A stretch of 64,000 bases of DNA, taken from the NCBI RefSeq assembly GCF_001274875.1, contig NZ_CP010899.1, positions 186,001-250,000 on the forward strand, written 5' to 3'. Below, piece by piece: positions 1-8,460 of this stretch. Positions within the stretch are counted from its first letter, which is position 1, and each line of letters opens with the position of its first letter. The translations under genes were made by a program, and so were the position numbers. Source of the stretch: Spiroplasma kunkelii CR2-3x (GTDB lineage: Bacteria > Bacillota_I > Bacilli_A > Mycoplasmatales > Mycoplasmataceae). The notes beneath the pieces are model-generated. The model did no database searches and had not been told where the DNA came from. It saw nothing but the letters and a program-made list of their open reading frames with translations.

Positions 1-1
1 A

Positions 2-652
2 GTTAGTGAGCATGCCCCATTTATTGCTAATTTCTTTGCTCCATTAGGGCAATGATCATTTATGGAAATTTCAGCATTATTCTTTATTGCATCAATTATT
101 ATTGCATTAATTAATTGAAAAGGAGAAGAAAAATACGTTAATAGTTTTATTAGTGGTTCATCTGATATTCTATCTGTTTGCTTGGTTATTGCCTTTGCAG
201 CTGGGATTGGGTTTATTATGACAAATACTGGAATGCAAAACAAATTAGTTAGTGGATTATCTACACCAATGTCAACATTAGGGAAAACAGGCTTTATTAT
301 GGTAGCCTTCTTCTTCTTCCTAATTATCTCATTTGTAATTCCATCTAGTTCAGGATTTGCCCAAACTGTTTTCCCAATTTTGGGTCCTGTTGCTAATGGG
401 GTAGCAACGGGTTTAACATCAGGAACAATTACTGCCTTTTCATTTGCAAATGGAATTATTAATTTAATTTCACCAACAAGTGCAATTTTAATGGCAGCGT
501 TATCAATTTCAAAAGTTCCTTATGGTAGCTTTATAAAAGCATCATGACCATTAATTGTTGGAATTGTTGTTGCAACAATTATTTTGTTAGGAATTGGAAC
601 TTTATTACCAATTTCAAACACTAGTCCTTTATTATCAATGCAAGTTGAGTAA
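2..652 (+). CDS. YfcC-family basic amino acid antiporter, C-terminal part
   Basis: This is the C-terminal 216 residues of an integral membrane carrier; the 5' end lies outside the window. The reading frame is open from the left edge and uses TGA for Trp at base 53 and again near the end. It is almost wholly hydrophobic with about five membrane segments, and it carries the motif SSSGFAQTVFPILGP followed by a second one, NLISPTSAILMAAL. These features are typical of the YfcC/ArcD family of arginine-ornithine or C4-dicarboxylate-like carriers. It sits 36 bases before arcC. The likely role is therefore arginine/ornithine exchange feeding the arginine deiminase pathway; the substrate is inferred from the neighbour. 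Confidence 0.85.
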
Positions 653-688
653 GCAAGTTTTCATTTTAAAAGAAAGGATATGTAAATT

Positions 689-1621
689 ATGGCAAGAATA
701 GTTGTTGCGTTAGGAGGAAACGCATTAGGAAATTCCCCCAGTGAACAACAAGAAATTGTAAAAGATACTGCGAAGGCAATGGTTGACATCATTGAAAATG
801 GTGATGAATTAATTATTGCGCACGGGAATGGACCACAAGTTGGAATGATTAAGAATGTTTTTGATGAAGCAGCCCATGTTAATAATAAAATTCCAATTAT
901 GCCATTTCCCGAATGTGGAGCAATGTCACAAGCCTATATTGGTTATCATTTGCAAAATGCAATTTTAAATGAATTAAATAAACGTAAAATTAAGAAAAAT
1001 GTTGTAACAATTGTAACACAAGTTGAAGTTGACCAGAAAGATCCTGCTTTTAATAATCCAACAAAGCCAATTGGTGCGTTTTATCGTGAAGCAGAGGCAA
1101 AAGCATTAGCTGAAAAAAATGGCTTTACTGTTAAGGAAGATGCTGGACGAGGATGACGCCGAGTAATTGCATCACCAGAACCAATTGATATTGTTGAAAA
1201 AGAAATTATCGAAGATTTAATTAAGCAAGGACATATTGTAATTACCGTTGGTGGTGGAGGTATTCCCGTTGTGAAAACAGGGGCTGCTTATCAAGGAGTT
1301 CCTGCTGTTATTGATAAAGATTTTGCTAGCGCAAAGTTAGCAGAATTAATTAAAGCTGATAAATTGATGATTTTAACAGCGGTAGAAAAAGTTGCAATCA
1401 ACTATGGAAAACCTAACCAACAATCATTAGATGTTTTAACTTTAACTGCAGCAGAAAAATATATTACAGAGAATCAATTTGCGCCAGGTAGTATGTTACC
1501 AAAAGTACAAGCTGCAATGAAGTTTGCTAGTTCTGGGTCGCAAAAAATAGCAATCATTGCTGAATTAGCACAAGTTAAAGCAGCATTAGCTGGTAAAGCT
1601 GGTACAAAAATTAGTAAGTAA
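689..1621 (+). CDS. arcC: Carbamate kinase
   Basis: Carbamate kinase transfers the phosphate of carbamoyl phosphate to ADP, the ATP-yielding last step of the arginine deiminase pathway. The protein has 310 residues, the usual family length, once the TGA at 1154 is read as Trp. The N-terminus has [11 protein letters not shown] (nucleotide-binding amino acid kinase start). Later come HGNGPQVG, the glycine-rich TVGGGGIPV, and [10 protein letters not shown], all family hallmarks. The start ATG follows a purine-rich ribosome site AAAGAAAGGA. It directly follows the YfcC-type carrier gene and is probably co-transcribed with it. No convincing hairpin terminator is visible after the stop. Confidence 0.96.
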
Positions 1622-1943
1622 ATTCATAGGAATTATTTAAACCTTTTTCTAAAAATTACATTTTGTAGGAAGTATAATTAAGAAAAAATTTTTTATTATT
1701 GTAAAATTAATAAAAGTAATGGTTAAATAGTAATTAGAATTTTTTTTTAAAAAAAAATATTTTTCAAAATTTGAGTAATAATTAAATTAAGAAAAATTAA
1801 TTAATCAAACTATTTATTAATAGCTTATAAAATAATAAAAGTTAATACAACCATCATTTCAAGAAAGAAAAAAGTGATATAATTAAGTCTAAAAAAATAG
1901 AAAATATTAACTACTTTAGGCAAAGAGGTAAAGAATTAAAGAG
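1622..1943. other. AT-rich stretch without a recognised gene
   Basis: About 320 bases of very AT-rich DNA between arcC and the first decayed fragment. I see long A and T runs near 1739-1760 and an extended -10 box near 1875, but no intact open frame with a ribosome site and no clear stem-loop terminator. Confidence 0.6.
1875..1883 (+). promoter_or_regulatory. Extended -10 promoter element
   Basis: TGATATAAT matches the extended -10 form TGnTATAAT. It precedes only a decayed coding fragment at 1944-2057, so it may be the promoter of a lost gene. No good -35 box is seen. Confidence 0.4.
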
Positions 1944-2057
1944 GATTTAAATAGTATTCAACATCAAATATTAACACAAGAAGATAATTTAGATAATTTT
2001 GTTACTGATTTATATTATTTTAGTACACTATTAGAAACCTTAAAAAAAAGATTTTAA
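1944..2057 (+). pseudogene. Decayed coding fragment, function unknown
   Basis: An open run of 37 codons ends at TAA and translates to a polar peptide with HQILTQEDNLDNFVTDLYYF. It has no start codon of its own. The sequence just upstream reads in another frame (SKKIENINYFRQRGKELKRI) before a stop, so one gene has probably been broken by a frameshift near 1940. I do not recognise the family. It lies between arcC and the viral DNA. Confidence 0.4.
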
Positions 2058-2106
2058 AAATCATTTAACAGATTTAACCAGGTGCATTTTGTAATCGAAA
2101 TGCAAC

Positions 2107-2132
2107 AAATCAACTTTGAAAGGAGTTGATTT
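2107..2132 (+). promoter_or_regulatory. Hairpin with ribosome site in its loop
   Basis: A 9-bp perfect stem (AAATCAACT with AGTTGATTT) encloses a loop that contains most of AAAGGAG, the ribosome site of the next small viral gene. A related, much longer palindrome with the same core lies at 58239-58312. The arrangement suggests control of ribosome access, which is inference. Confidence 0.45.
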
Positions 2133-2135
2133 TTT

Positions 2136-2219
2136 ATTGAAAAGAAACATTATTTTATCTTGCGGTCCTTATTAATTAAATATGGAAAAGATATTGTTAT
2201 TAATACTGTAAAAAAATAG
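2136..2219 (+). pseudogene. Small plectrovirus gene, start codon lost
   Basis: This 27-codon frame reads IEKKHYFILRSLLIKYGKDI and on to a TAG stop. It matches the intact 36-residue gene at 27667-27777 (MQTKQYFILQSLVKKYDKDN) in the same gene order. Here the expected ATG is ATT and the protein ends earlier, so it is probably inactive. Function unknown. Confidence 0.55.
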
Positions 2220-2345
2220 TAATTAATAATGTAAAAGAAAATTAATAAATTATCCGCGTAATTTATTAGCGGTAATTTATTCAATATTGTTTATTTTGAG
2301 AGTAGCGAACACGCAAAGCGTGACGCGATATTTAAAAATTTTGAA

Positions 2346-2411
2346 ATGAGATGTAATATACCAACTTGATTAACGACAATATTTAGTGTTGCTATTATTA
2401 GGGATTTTTAT
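2346..2411 (+). pseudogene. Plectrovirus one-helix membrane peptide, disrupted
   Basis: The frame starts MRCNIPTWLTTIFSVAII and then stops at TAG. The rest, FLLGIFAWIGLSIYQKIKQ, continues in a different frame up to about 2515. A small tandem duplication of ATTAGGGATTTTT at 2399-2424 accounts for the break. The intact homologue is the 54-residue gene at 27370-27534. Confidence 0.55.
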
Positions 2412-2517
2412 TAGGGATTTTTGCTTGAATTGGTTTATCAATTTATCAAAAAATTAAACAAATTCAAGGAAAGAAAAAAGAAAAAAAAGAAATTGAAAGA
2501 AAGGAGGATAAAAAATA

Positions 2518-2796
2518 ATGTTAGGTATGTATTTAACAACAGCAGTTAATTTTTTAGCAAATAAACCTAAAAATATTACTGAGGGTATGAATGGTATTTG
2601 AACTGGTTTAACTAGTGCATTATGAAAAGTTAAATAAGGTATAACAAATATTTTACCTGAGATAATGGTTTTTTTAGGTGAAGCGTGAATTATTTTAATT
2701 CCGTTTGCAGTTTTTTTGATTATTAAAGTATTAAACTTTTTCCGTGTTATGGTTAAAGGAATAAAGAGTTTTTTATTCATATATTTTTGTTTATAG
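2518..2796 (+). pseudogene. Plectrovirus MLGMY-type membrane protein with internal stop
   Basis: The gene begins MLGMYLTTAVNFLANKPKNI after a perfect AAAGGAGG ribosome site. TAA at 2635-2637 interrupts an otherwise open frame of 92 codons. Downstream of that stop lies a strong membrane segment (EAWIILIPFAVFLIIKVLNFF). The 2518-2637 part could still make a 39-residue peptide. The first residues MLGMY also start the gene at 27192-27386, but the rest differs. It is a viral gene of unknown function. Confidence 0.55.
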
Positions 2797-2822
2797 ATAA
2801 AACGAATATTGAAAGTATTACA

Positions 2823-2936
2823 ATGTGGAATTTAATGAAAAATGAATATTTAACTTTAATGGTTGGTGTTTGAATTGTGATTTTGTTTTTAACTTTGTTT
2901 TTCTTGTGAATAGTTGTTAAGATAGTTGGGTATTAA
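2823..2936 (+). CDS. Small plectrovirus membrane protein, 37 residues
   Basis: The peptide is MWNLMKNEYLTLMVGVWIVI followed by a continued hydrophobic helix and VVKIVGY. It is a single-span membrane peptide with TGA twice for Trp, of the kind found in SpV1-like viruses. There is no clear ribosome site directly before it. Its stop lies two bases before the inverted rep fragment. Role unknown. Confidence 0.45.
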
Positions 2937-2937
2937 C

Positions 2938-3474
2938 ATTTTCTAACTACTTTATTAGCGATATATTCACTAAATATGATATGAAAATGTATTCTTCCTT
3001 TTTTTGATATTCATAAGCAACTAAATATTTTAAGTCTTTATATTTACTTTTTTTATATTTAGAAAAATAATAATTTAATCTTCGAATAAATAATCTAAAA
3101 TGAGAATAAATAATCTAAAATGATGGTTTGCTTTTTTAATATCTTGGACATTTTCAGCATAAGTTAAGATTAAAAAACCAATTATTTTTACAACCACTAA
3201 AATTATGAATTGTTTTACTAATATAACTTGCTTGTGAACGAATACGACTATTTACTAATTTAGTTTCATTTTTACCAGTATTTTTAATACCATTTAGATT
3301 GCTTTTACCAAATTTATTAATACATTCTAACGGTAATACAATTGTTTTAATATAAGGACCATAATATACTTTTTTAACATAATATTTTTGATTAACAAAA
3401 TTACTACTATGAATATAAGGTCTGTATAGAACTTCTCCAGTCAAATGATTATAATGATTCATATTTACATTCAT
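2938..3474 (-). pseudogene. Duplicated 5' fragment of plectrovirus rep
   Basis: The first 106 residues (MNVNMNHYNHLTGEVLYRPY onward) nearly match the intact rep at 9152-10159, then the frame breaks. The region around the HUH histidines is still recognisable in another frame (HFHIIFSEY), ending at the equivalent of codon 173. A short tandem duplication of AATAAATAATCTAAAATGA lies at about 3083-3121. It is the redundant end of the provirus and cannot make a full Rep. Confidence 0.85.
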
Positions 3475-3510
3475 TTTTTATTTACTTTCTAAAACAAAAA
3501 TAAAAAAATA

Positions 3511-3564
3511 TTTACTTATATTTAAAGTTTCGTGAAGTGAAACCATTTATTTTGGTTTGAATAC
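3511..3564 (-). repeat. Viral leader repeat, copy 1
   Basis: Divergent copy of a roughly 50-base leader also seen at 8922-8972 and 10197-10246. Read on the - strand it has a small AAACC/GGTTT stem-loop followed by AACTTTAAATATAAGTAAAT. It precedes the rep fragment. Confidence 0.7.
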
Positions 3565-3603
3565 ATTAAACATTTTGATAAATGTTTTTTTTATTCTAAT
3601 TTA

Positions 3604-3632
3604 ACTATATTTGATTATTTTTATCTTGTCAA
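3604..3632 (-). promoter_or_regulatory. Sigma-A-type promoter of viral rep fragment
   Basis: On the - strand TTGACA, a 17-base spacer and TATAGT form a near-consensus promoter upstream of the leader and of the rep fragment. The same boxes and spacing recur at 10821-10849. Confidence 0.75.
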
Positions 3633-3673
3633 TTTTATCTAATTTTTTAAAATTTTAATATTTTTAAAAATCC

Positions 3674-3697
3674 TTTGGGACAGTTGTGTTACTTAAT
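3674..3697. repeat. 24-base viral direct repeat, copy 1
   Basis: TTTGGGACAGTTGTGTTACT plus TAAT. Identical copies lie at 10866-10889 and 10904-10927. Here it separates the rep promoter from the hairpin cluster. It could be the nick site for the HUH Rep or a recombination end; that is inference. Confidence 0.75.
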
Positions 3698-3700
3698 CAA

Positions 3701-3790
3701 GTAAAGGGGCTTCGCCCCTAAGTCGCTCCGCGACTTTTACCCCTATTTAAGTAAGGTGGTGCGTGGATAAACCACCACACCACCTTACTT
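3701..3790. other. GC-rich hairpin cluster, candidate viral origin or packaging signal
   Basis: Two adjacent hairpins, GGGGC-TTC-GCCCC at 3706-3718 and AGTCGC-TCC-GCGACT at 3721-3735, are enclosed by GTAAA/TTTAC. A third hairpin has a perfect 13-bp stem (3749-3761 with 3778-3790) and an inner GTGG/CCAC stem. This is the only GC-rich part of the provirus and lies in its intergenic region. Filamentous phages carry origin and packaging hairpins in the same kind of place. It is not a simple terminator for the - strand gene, since no T-run follows on that strand. Confidence 0.6.
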
Positions 3791-3819
3791 TTTTACCAAC
3801 AACATTATTTTTACTACTA

Positions 3820-5223
3820 CTAAAAATAGCGTAAAAGTCCATTAACCATTGCTAAAACCAATATAGAACTTAACATAATATTAAATGTAATATCAAAAGC
3901 AAATAAATTACTAATATTATTAAACAATTCAGAAACATTACTAAACACATGTACTATTCCATTAACAAATTTATAAATTTCTTTCATACCAGGCAAATTA
4001 TTTACAATCCAAATTGCTGCATTTTGAATATGACAAGCAATATTATATCAACTACAACTTTTATAAGGTATTTTTCAAATATCACCACTATTAATTTCAT
4101 TATTTCAATCAGTGGCATTATAAAGACTAAAATTAAAACCATTAATTGAAATAGACCTATCCTCTGTTAATCTAGTTGTATTAAATCTAATTACATTAAA
4201 ACCTTGATATTTTGTTCTATCTGTCATATCTAATAATTTTATTGATTGAGTTCATTTATCATTATTAGAAGGTAAAATATCAGTCTTATAATTTCAATTT
4301 GAATAATAAGAAAAATAATCATTAGTACTATTTATCGTATAAGCATTATATAATTGCACTTGTGGTTTTAAATAATAAATATCTGTATCAGGAAATCTTA
4401 AAATATTAAAAACCATTGATTTTGGATATAATAAAAAACCATTTTTTACAAAAAATACAAAACCTAAATTACCATTATGAGATGTAAAATAAATAAATTC
4501 TCTAAAATTAGAAATATCAAATATAACTCTTAAAACATTAGAATAAAAATAATCTAAAATTTGAAATAAATTATCCAACGAATAAAAATTTTGTTTAACA
4601 TCATTAACAAAATAATTACTGTTAGATTTTTTAAGAATATCCATATTAATCAATTCTTTATAATTAAAATTTAAAACTAAATAATTCATATCAAAATGTT
4701 TATAACTTTGATTGGCAATAATCGGCATAAATAAATATTCTATAATTTCTCAATTAAAAGTAAATTCATATTTTATATTGTTTTTATAAATAAAAATATC
4801 TAACAATTTATTTGGCGTTTTATAATCTATTATTAATCTACCCATAGCACCATTAAAAATACCGGCTGAATTTCAACTTAATAAATAATCTCATGCAGTA
4901 TTTTTAATTTTATTAAATCAATAATTACTATCATTTTTATCAGCACTTACATTTGGAATAAAAGGAGTTTCAACACCAAAACTAAATGCATAATTACTAG
5001 GGTCTAAACCTTGCATAAAATAATCTTGTCGTAGCATTAAAGTAGACTGAAAATCATATTCATTTGCTTTTGCATAAGTTAAATCACTAAAACTATCATT
5101 ATTTCTTGTTTCTACTTTACAAACATAACTAATATAATTTATAGTTGTAACACTACAAAAAAGAAATATTCAGCCAAATATTAAATAAAAAATAATAAAT
5201 ATATCTAATAATCGTTTTCGCAT
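3820..5223 (-). CDS. Large plectrovirus membrane-anchored protein, possible minor coat or attachment protein
   Basis: The frame is open for 467 residues when TGA is Trp. It has an N-terminal membrane or signal segment (LLDIFIIFYLIFGWIFLFC, about residues 5-24), a long polar central part rich in Asn, Tyr and Phe, and a C-terminal membrane segment ending NGLLRYF. This plan, together with its place at the end of the virion-gene series after the Zot-like gene, resembles minor coat and adsorption proteins of filamentous viruses. The function is inferred from layout only. It follows the 78-residue gene by 12 bases. The last codons lie just before the hairpin cluster. Confidence 0.75.
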
Positions 5224-5235
5224 TGTTTTAACCCC

Positions 5236-5472
5236 CTAAACAATAAAAATAATTCTAATACCCATAATAATAATTCCAAACGCGATATATAACTGGAAAA
5301 TAGGATGTGTCGCAATAATAAATAACTGTGCCACTAATTTATAAAAATCATTAGTAGACTGCAAATAATGTTTAACAGTTGAAAAACCTAAATCTGTTGC
5401 AACAATAATATTAGCAATAAAACCAAACCCAACAGTTAAACCAATAACAAAGAAAAATATTAACTTAATCAT
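5236..5472 (-). CDS. Plectrovirus two-helix membrane protein, 78 residues
   Basis: MIKLIFFFVIGLTVGFGFIA starts the first membrane segment; a short polar loop (HYLQSTNDFYK) and a second segment (LYIAFGIIIMGIRIIFIV) follow. Its size and place between the 139-residue gene and the large terminal protein suggest a virion or assembly component. It is preceded by a GGGGG-type ribosome site. Function unknown. Confidence 0.75.
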   Translation of the reverse strand: MIKLIFFFVIGLTVGFGFIANIIVATDLGFSTVKHYLQSTNDFYKLVAQLFIIATHPIFQLYIAFGIIIMGIRIIFIV

Positions 5473-5487
5473 ATATAGACCCCCAAC

Positions 5488-5907
5488 TTATTTTTTTATT
5501 CTTTGAGTTGTATGTACTCTTTTAAAACCTTGTTCTCTTGTTTTTGCTTGTTTTGCTAGACTTGATAACTGTTGTTTATTACGATTATTTTTAAATTGTT
5601 TACGGTCTTTAAAATGTTTTTGCATACCACGACCAGTTTGAAAAACAAACGACACACTGCCCTTAACGCCTCTTGCTACACTAGAACTTGCTTCTAAACT
5701 TGCACGAGAAACTGAACTTAAACCACGAGAACTATTAACTAATAATAAAACAACATTTATAACACCACCAATTACTCAAATTACAAATAAAGGAATATTT
5801 GTACCCGGCAATTTTAATGTTCACATTCAGTCCATTATTTTCATAAAAATATCAACTATGGTATTAATAGCACCATTTCATACATCATTAGCAAATAAAT
5901 TAATCAT
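5488..5907 (-). CDS. Plectrovirus membrane protein with basic tail, 139 residues
   Basis: The gene was followed by reading through three TGA Trp codons in the first third. An N-terminal amphipathic part is followed by one membrane helix (IPLFVIWVIGGVINVVLLLV, about residues 37-56), a Ser-rich stretch, and a strongly basic C-terminus rich in Lys, Arg and Gln ending TTQRIKK. A basic cytoplasmic tail could bind DNA during virion assembly; this is inference. It starts three bases after the Zot-like gene ends, so the two are probably translated together. Confidence 0.75.
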
Positions 5908-5910
5908 TAT

Positions 5911-6912
5911 TTATAACTCCCCCAAATTTTTTAATAAATGTTCCATCCCCATCTCTCTTAATTCATTAAGCGTAATATCTTTTTTAACAATACTAGGTCA
6001 ATTTTGTTTAATATAACTTGGTACTTTATCATTTTTTAAATCACGTACAAATTTTAAATATTTACTATCATATTGCATTGCAATAGATAAAGGGATTGTT
6101 ATCTTAACAAAATTAATACCAATATCTTTATTAGATTTTTTGCGAACTCTTTTACCGTTTGCTGTTCGTTTAACTGTTTCTGTTTTTCATACTAAATAAT
6201 CATCTAAATCATCAAAAAAACCTATTTTCATTTTAAAATAAGGAAAAAATATACTTGGTTTAATACATTGCATAGGAACAATAATCATATTAGTAATTTC
6301 TCTATATTCAACTCAATTTTGATTAATTCGTTGTCCAGCAAAAATAATATTATTATCAAATTGACGACATAATAAAAAATATGGAATTAAACCATTAAAC
6401 TTTTTATTATTTTCTTCTGGTTTAGCACCATTCATATATAAAAATATTTCATCAAATAAAATTAAACTATCGTTTGGTGGTATCTTATAATTTTTATTTT
6501 TAAAATCCAAATGGTTTAAACCTAAAACTCCAATTTTTTCATCATTAATAAAATAATTAGAATAAACATTATCAAACTTAGCAATTTGCGATAAATAAGT
6601 AATCAATAAAGTTTTACCAGTACCCAAAGCACCATTAATAATTGATATTGGACTACTTTTAACAATTTTAATTAATTTCCGTGTTTGGAAAAGATTACTA
6701 AAAAAAGACCAAAAGAAAATAATATTAAAAATTACTAAAAAAATAAAAAGAATAATATCTATAACTGATGTAGAACTAAAATATATAAACTGTAAATTAA
6801 AACAAACAATAAAAAAATAGAACAAAATATTTGCCATAAATCAATTTACATATCAATAAGAAACTTTAATATTTTTTTGTCTTCTAAATAAATTAAAATA
6901 ATTTTTAAACAT
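5911..6912 (-). CDS. Zot-like assembly ATPase of plectrovirus
   Basis: The 333-residue protein has two N-terminal membrane segments (about residues 26-75), then a P-loop GALGTGKT (about 94-101) and a Walker B SLILFDE (about 149-155). This matches the Zot/pI type of filamentous phage assembly ATPase, which drives virion extrusion at the membrane. The chosen start MFKNYFNLFRR lies 25 codons upstream of the next in-frame ATG and overlaps the region just before the previous gene's stop. TGA is used for Trp four times or more. The membrane segments are at the N-terminus rather than the C-terminus seen in M13 pI. Confidence 0.85.
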
Positions 6913-6916
6913 ATAT

Positions 6917-7126
6917 CTACACCACCAATCTAATTGTTTTATATAAAATAAATATTGATAATCAAATTAAGAAAAATACTACTAATCAAACACCTATCAT
7001 AATCACTGCATAAGTAGTATTATCAATAGAACCACCAACAAAGTTATCAATTTTAGTTTTTGGAATAAAATAAAAAATCTGCAAAAGTCCTTGATATATT
7101 CGTTGCAAAAAAGTATTTCAGTCCAT
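6917..7126 (-). CDS. Plectrovirus membrane protein, 69 residues
   Basis: MDWNTFLQRIYQGLLQIFYF begins an amphipathic stretch, followed by a polar loop with NFVGGSIDNT and a strong membrane helix (VIMIGVWLVVFFLIWLSIFI). Four TGA Trp codons hide the frame under the standard code. Its ATG overlaps the TAA of the preceding gene by one base (TAATG), indicating translational coupling. Probably a virion or assembly membrane protein; function unknown. Confidence 0.7.
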
Positions 7127-7284
7127 TATTTTATTCACCTAAAAATACAACTCAAAATTAAAAATAACATTCCAAAAACAAGTATTAAAAATACAACAAA
7201 TATAACAATATCTAAAATAGGAGGATGATTAACTCCAAAAATAATTGTCATAAATTCATAATATAAATCTCACACACTTCGCAT
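7126..7284 (-). CDS. Plectrovirus membrane protein, 52 residues
   Basis: The peptide MRSVWDLYYEFMTIIFGVNH is followed by a single hydrophobic helix (ILDIVIFVVFLILVFGMLFLIL) and a short end CIFRWIK. It uses TGA for Trp twice. An AGGAAAGGAAT ribosome site precedes it. Between the capsid gene and the Zot-like gene, it is a candidate minor coat protein. Confidence 0.65.
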
Positions 7285-7346
7285 TTTTCTTATTCCTTTC
7301 CTAAATGTTAATTACTAAAATCAAGATTAGAGTTTATTATTAAATA

Positions 7347-7550
7347 TTAATAACCGTGGATTAACTTTCTGATTGTTTCAATTCCTAAAACCACAAACAT
7401 TAAAACTAACGGAATAATTAATAACATATGTGACCCTAAAAAAGTAATAAATCAGTTAGTAAATGTAATCGCTCAATCAGCAAGAATAGCAGCAAAATCG
7501 CCTATTTGCTTAATAACATCAGCGTCACCCGCTAAAAAATTTACATTCAT
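7347..7550 (-). CDS. Plectrovirus major capsid protein
   Basis: The 67-residue protein reads MNVNFLAGDADVIKQIGDFA, then a first helix with Trp residues (ILADWAITFTNWFITFLG) and a second, strongly hydrophobic helix (MLLIIPLVLMFVVLGIETI), ending RKLIHGY. Size and two-helix plan fit the small major coat protein of SpV1-type plectroviruses, which coats the ssDNA in the rod-shaped virion. TGA encodes two Trp residues. An AGGTGTT ribosome-site region precedes the ATG. Identification rests on size, composition and location; I recall a closely similar SpV1 protein but cannot check it. Confidence 0.8.
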
Positions 7551-7682
7551 CAATAACACCTCACTTAAAACACTTTCTATTTAATAATAAAACCTTCGCA
7601 TACTCTAACCTTGATTTTAGTAATTAACATTAAAAACTAAAATCAATTTTTATACTTGCGAAGGTATTTGATTGATATTAAC

Positions 7683-7874
7683 TTATTCAACAGACTTATC
7701 TGCTTTTTTAATTTTTCGTTTTCCCCATTCTTTAAATTCTACTTTTTTAGAACAATGCGGGCAAATTAAATATTTATTTTTAAATCTAAATATTGTATTA
7801 ACTGTTAAAAAAACTAATAACATTAACATTGCAATTACTAAAATAATTGTTGCAAAAACAGTCGTTACGGTCAT
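7683..7874 (-). CDS. Plectrovirus membrane protein with CxxC motif, 63 residues
   Basis: One N-terminal membrane helix (VFATIILVIAMLMLLVFLTV) is followed by a basic segment and LICPHCSKKVEFKEWGKRK, a half zinc ribbon with one CxxC pair. The start ATG overlaps the stop of the upstream gene at the single base 7874 (TAATG). The opposite-strand frame over this region has no such support. Function unknown. Confidence 0.65.
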   Translation of the reverse strand: MTVTTVFATIILVIAMLMLLVFLTVNTIFRFKNKYLICPHCSKKVEFKEWGKRKIKKADKSVE

Positions 7875-8101
7875 TAATTATCACCTTTACTTTCTATATT
7901 TAACATATAATTTTTGACTTGCTCCACTAATAATTTAAAATGTTGTTCTTCCATAACACCAATATCAATAACATTATGATTAAGATACAATTTAATTGCT
8001 TTTCTTAACATAAATAATGGTATTTTAATAGATAAACATTGATGTATAACATTAACTAAATATTCTAATCGCTGTTTATATAATTTAGTTTGTTTTTTCA
8101 T
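7874..8101 (-). CDS. Plectrovirus protein, 75 residues
   Basis: I chose the ATG at 8101, giving MKKQTKLYKQRLEYLVNVIH onward, because it overlaps the stop of the upstream gene as TAATG. A longer frame opens at 8185 but would run through the upstream gene out of frame. The protein is soluble, with a helical, leucine-rich middle. It may be cytoplasmic and regulatory; no family recognised. Confidence 0.6.
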   Translation of the reverse strand: MKKQTKLYKQRLEYLVNVIHQCLSIKIPLFMLRKAIKLYLNHNVIDIGVMEEQHFKLLVEQVKNYMLNIESKGDN

Positions 8102-8217
8102 TAAAAAACTCCAACATAAACAAAAAACAATATAAACCAAACAACTAATAACAAACAAAAAACTATAAAAATAATTCAATCTCAATTAATATTTAATTTA
8201 TTTTTATTCTTTTTCAT
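8101..8217 (-). CDS. Plectrovirus one-helix membrane peptide, 38 residues
   Basis: MKKNKNKLNINWDWIIFIVF leads into a single membrane segment ending VYVGVF. Two TGA codons encode Trp. It is coupled to the next gene by TAATG at 8101-8103, and its own ATG lies just after the stop of the preceding gene. Role unknown. Confidence 0.55.
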
Positions 8218-8218
8218 A

Positions 8219-8335
8219 TTAATTTTTCTTTACTATTGCTCAATGTTCATTATTAATTTCATTTGATGAAACTGGATATGACCTTAACATTAATTCCTCT
8301 AATTTAGCAATTAATTTATTTTTATTTTTTGTCAT
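8219..8335 (-). CDS. Plectrovirus small protein, 38 residues
   Basis: MTKNKNKLIAKLEELMLRSY then PVSSNEINNEHWAIVKKN, one TGA as Trp. Short, polar and partly helical. It lies in a series of tightly packed small frames, with starts and stops within a few bases of its neighbours, which is the main support for translation. Confidence 0.45.
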
Positions 8336-8459
8336 AATCTAACCTAGAATAATAATTATTAATTAAAGTAACATTTTCATTAACACAATTCCAACAATAA
8401 TGAGACCCATTTTCTCAAATAGTATCACTAACACAAACTATACATAACTGTTGTTGCAT
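8322..8459 (-). CDS. Plectrovirus zinc-ribbon peptide, 45 residues
   Basis: MQQQLCIVCVSDTIWENGSH is followed by YCWNC, so two CxxC pairs are about 17 residues apart, enough for a compact zinc ribbon. It overlaps the next gene by 14 bases and starts next to the stop of the 104-residue gene. A nucleic-acid-binding or regulatory role is plausible but unproven. Confidence 0.55.
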
Positions 8460-8460
8460 A

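Larger units (their letters stand above)
2080..2936 (+). mobile_element. Decayed plectrovirus (SpV1-like) fragment
   Basis: This stretch carries remnants of small plectrovirus genes in + orientation. The same gene series recurs on the - strand at 27192-27777: a short FIL-containing peptide, a hairpin, a one-helix membrane peptide, and a gene starting MLGMY. Here most copies are broken. The fragment ends at about 2936, where viral DNA of the opposite orientation begins directly, so the junction marks a rearrangement. Confidence 0.75.

Noticed and set aside
1154-1156. Apparent stop codons (TGA) in arcC, topA, pgi, secY, asnS and many others
   Set aside because: They fall at conserved Trp positions, so they reflect the Spiroplasma genetic code, not pseudogenes.
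2454-2780. A 108-residue - strand frame
   Set aside because: It is the shadow of the + strand viral genes, which have homologues at 27192-27534.
3949-4149. A + strand frame of 66 residues
   Set aside because: It lies opposite the end of the 467-residue viral protein and has no own signals.
7672-7917. A + strand frame over the viral 63-residue gene
   Set aside because: The - strand frame has coupled start and stop, a membrane helix and CPHC; the + frame has no ribosome site.
7874-8185. A 103-residue start for the viral gene ending at 7874
   Set aside because: The upstream 28 codons overlap the 38-residue gene out of frame; TAATG coupling at 8101 supports the shorter form.
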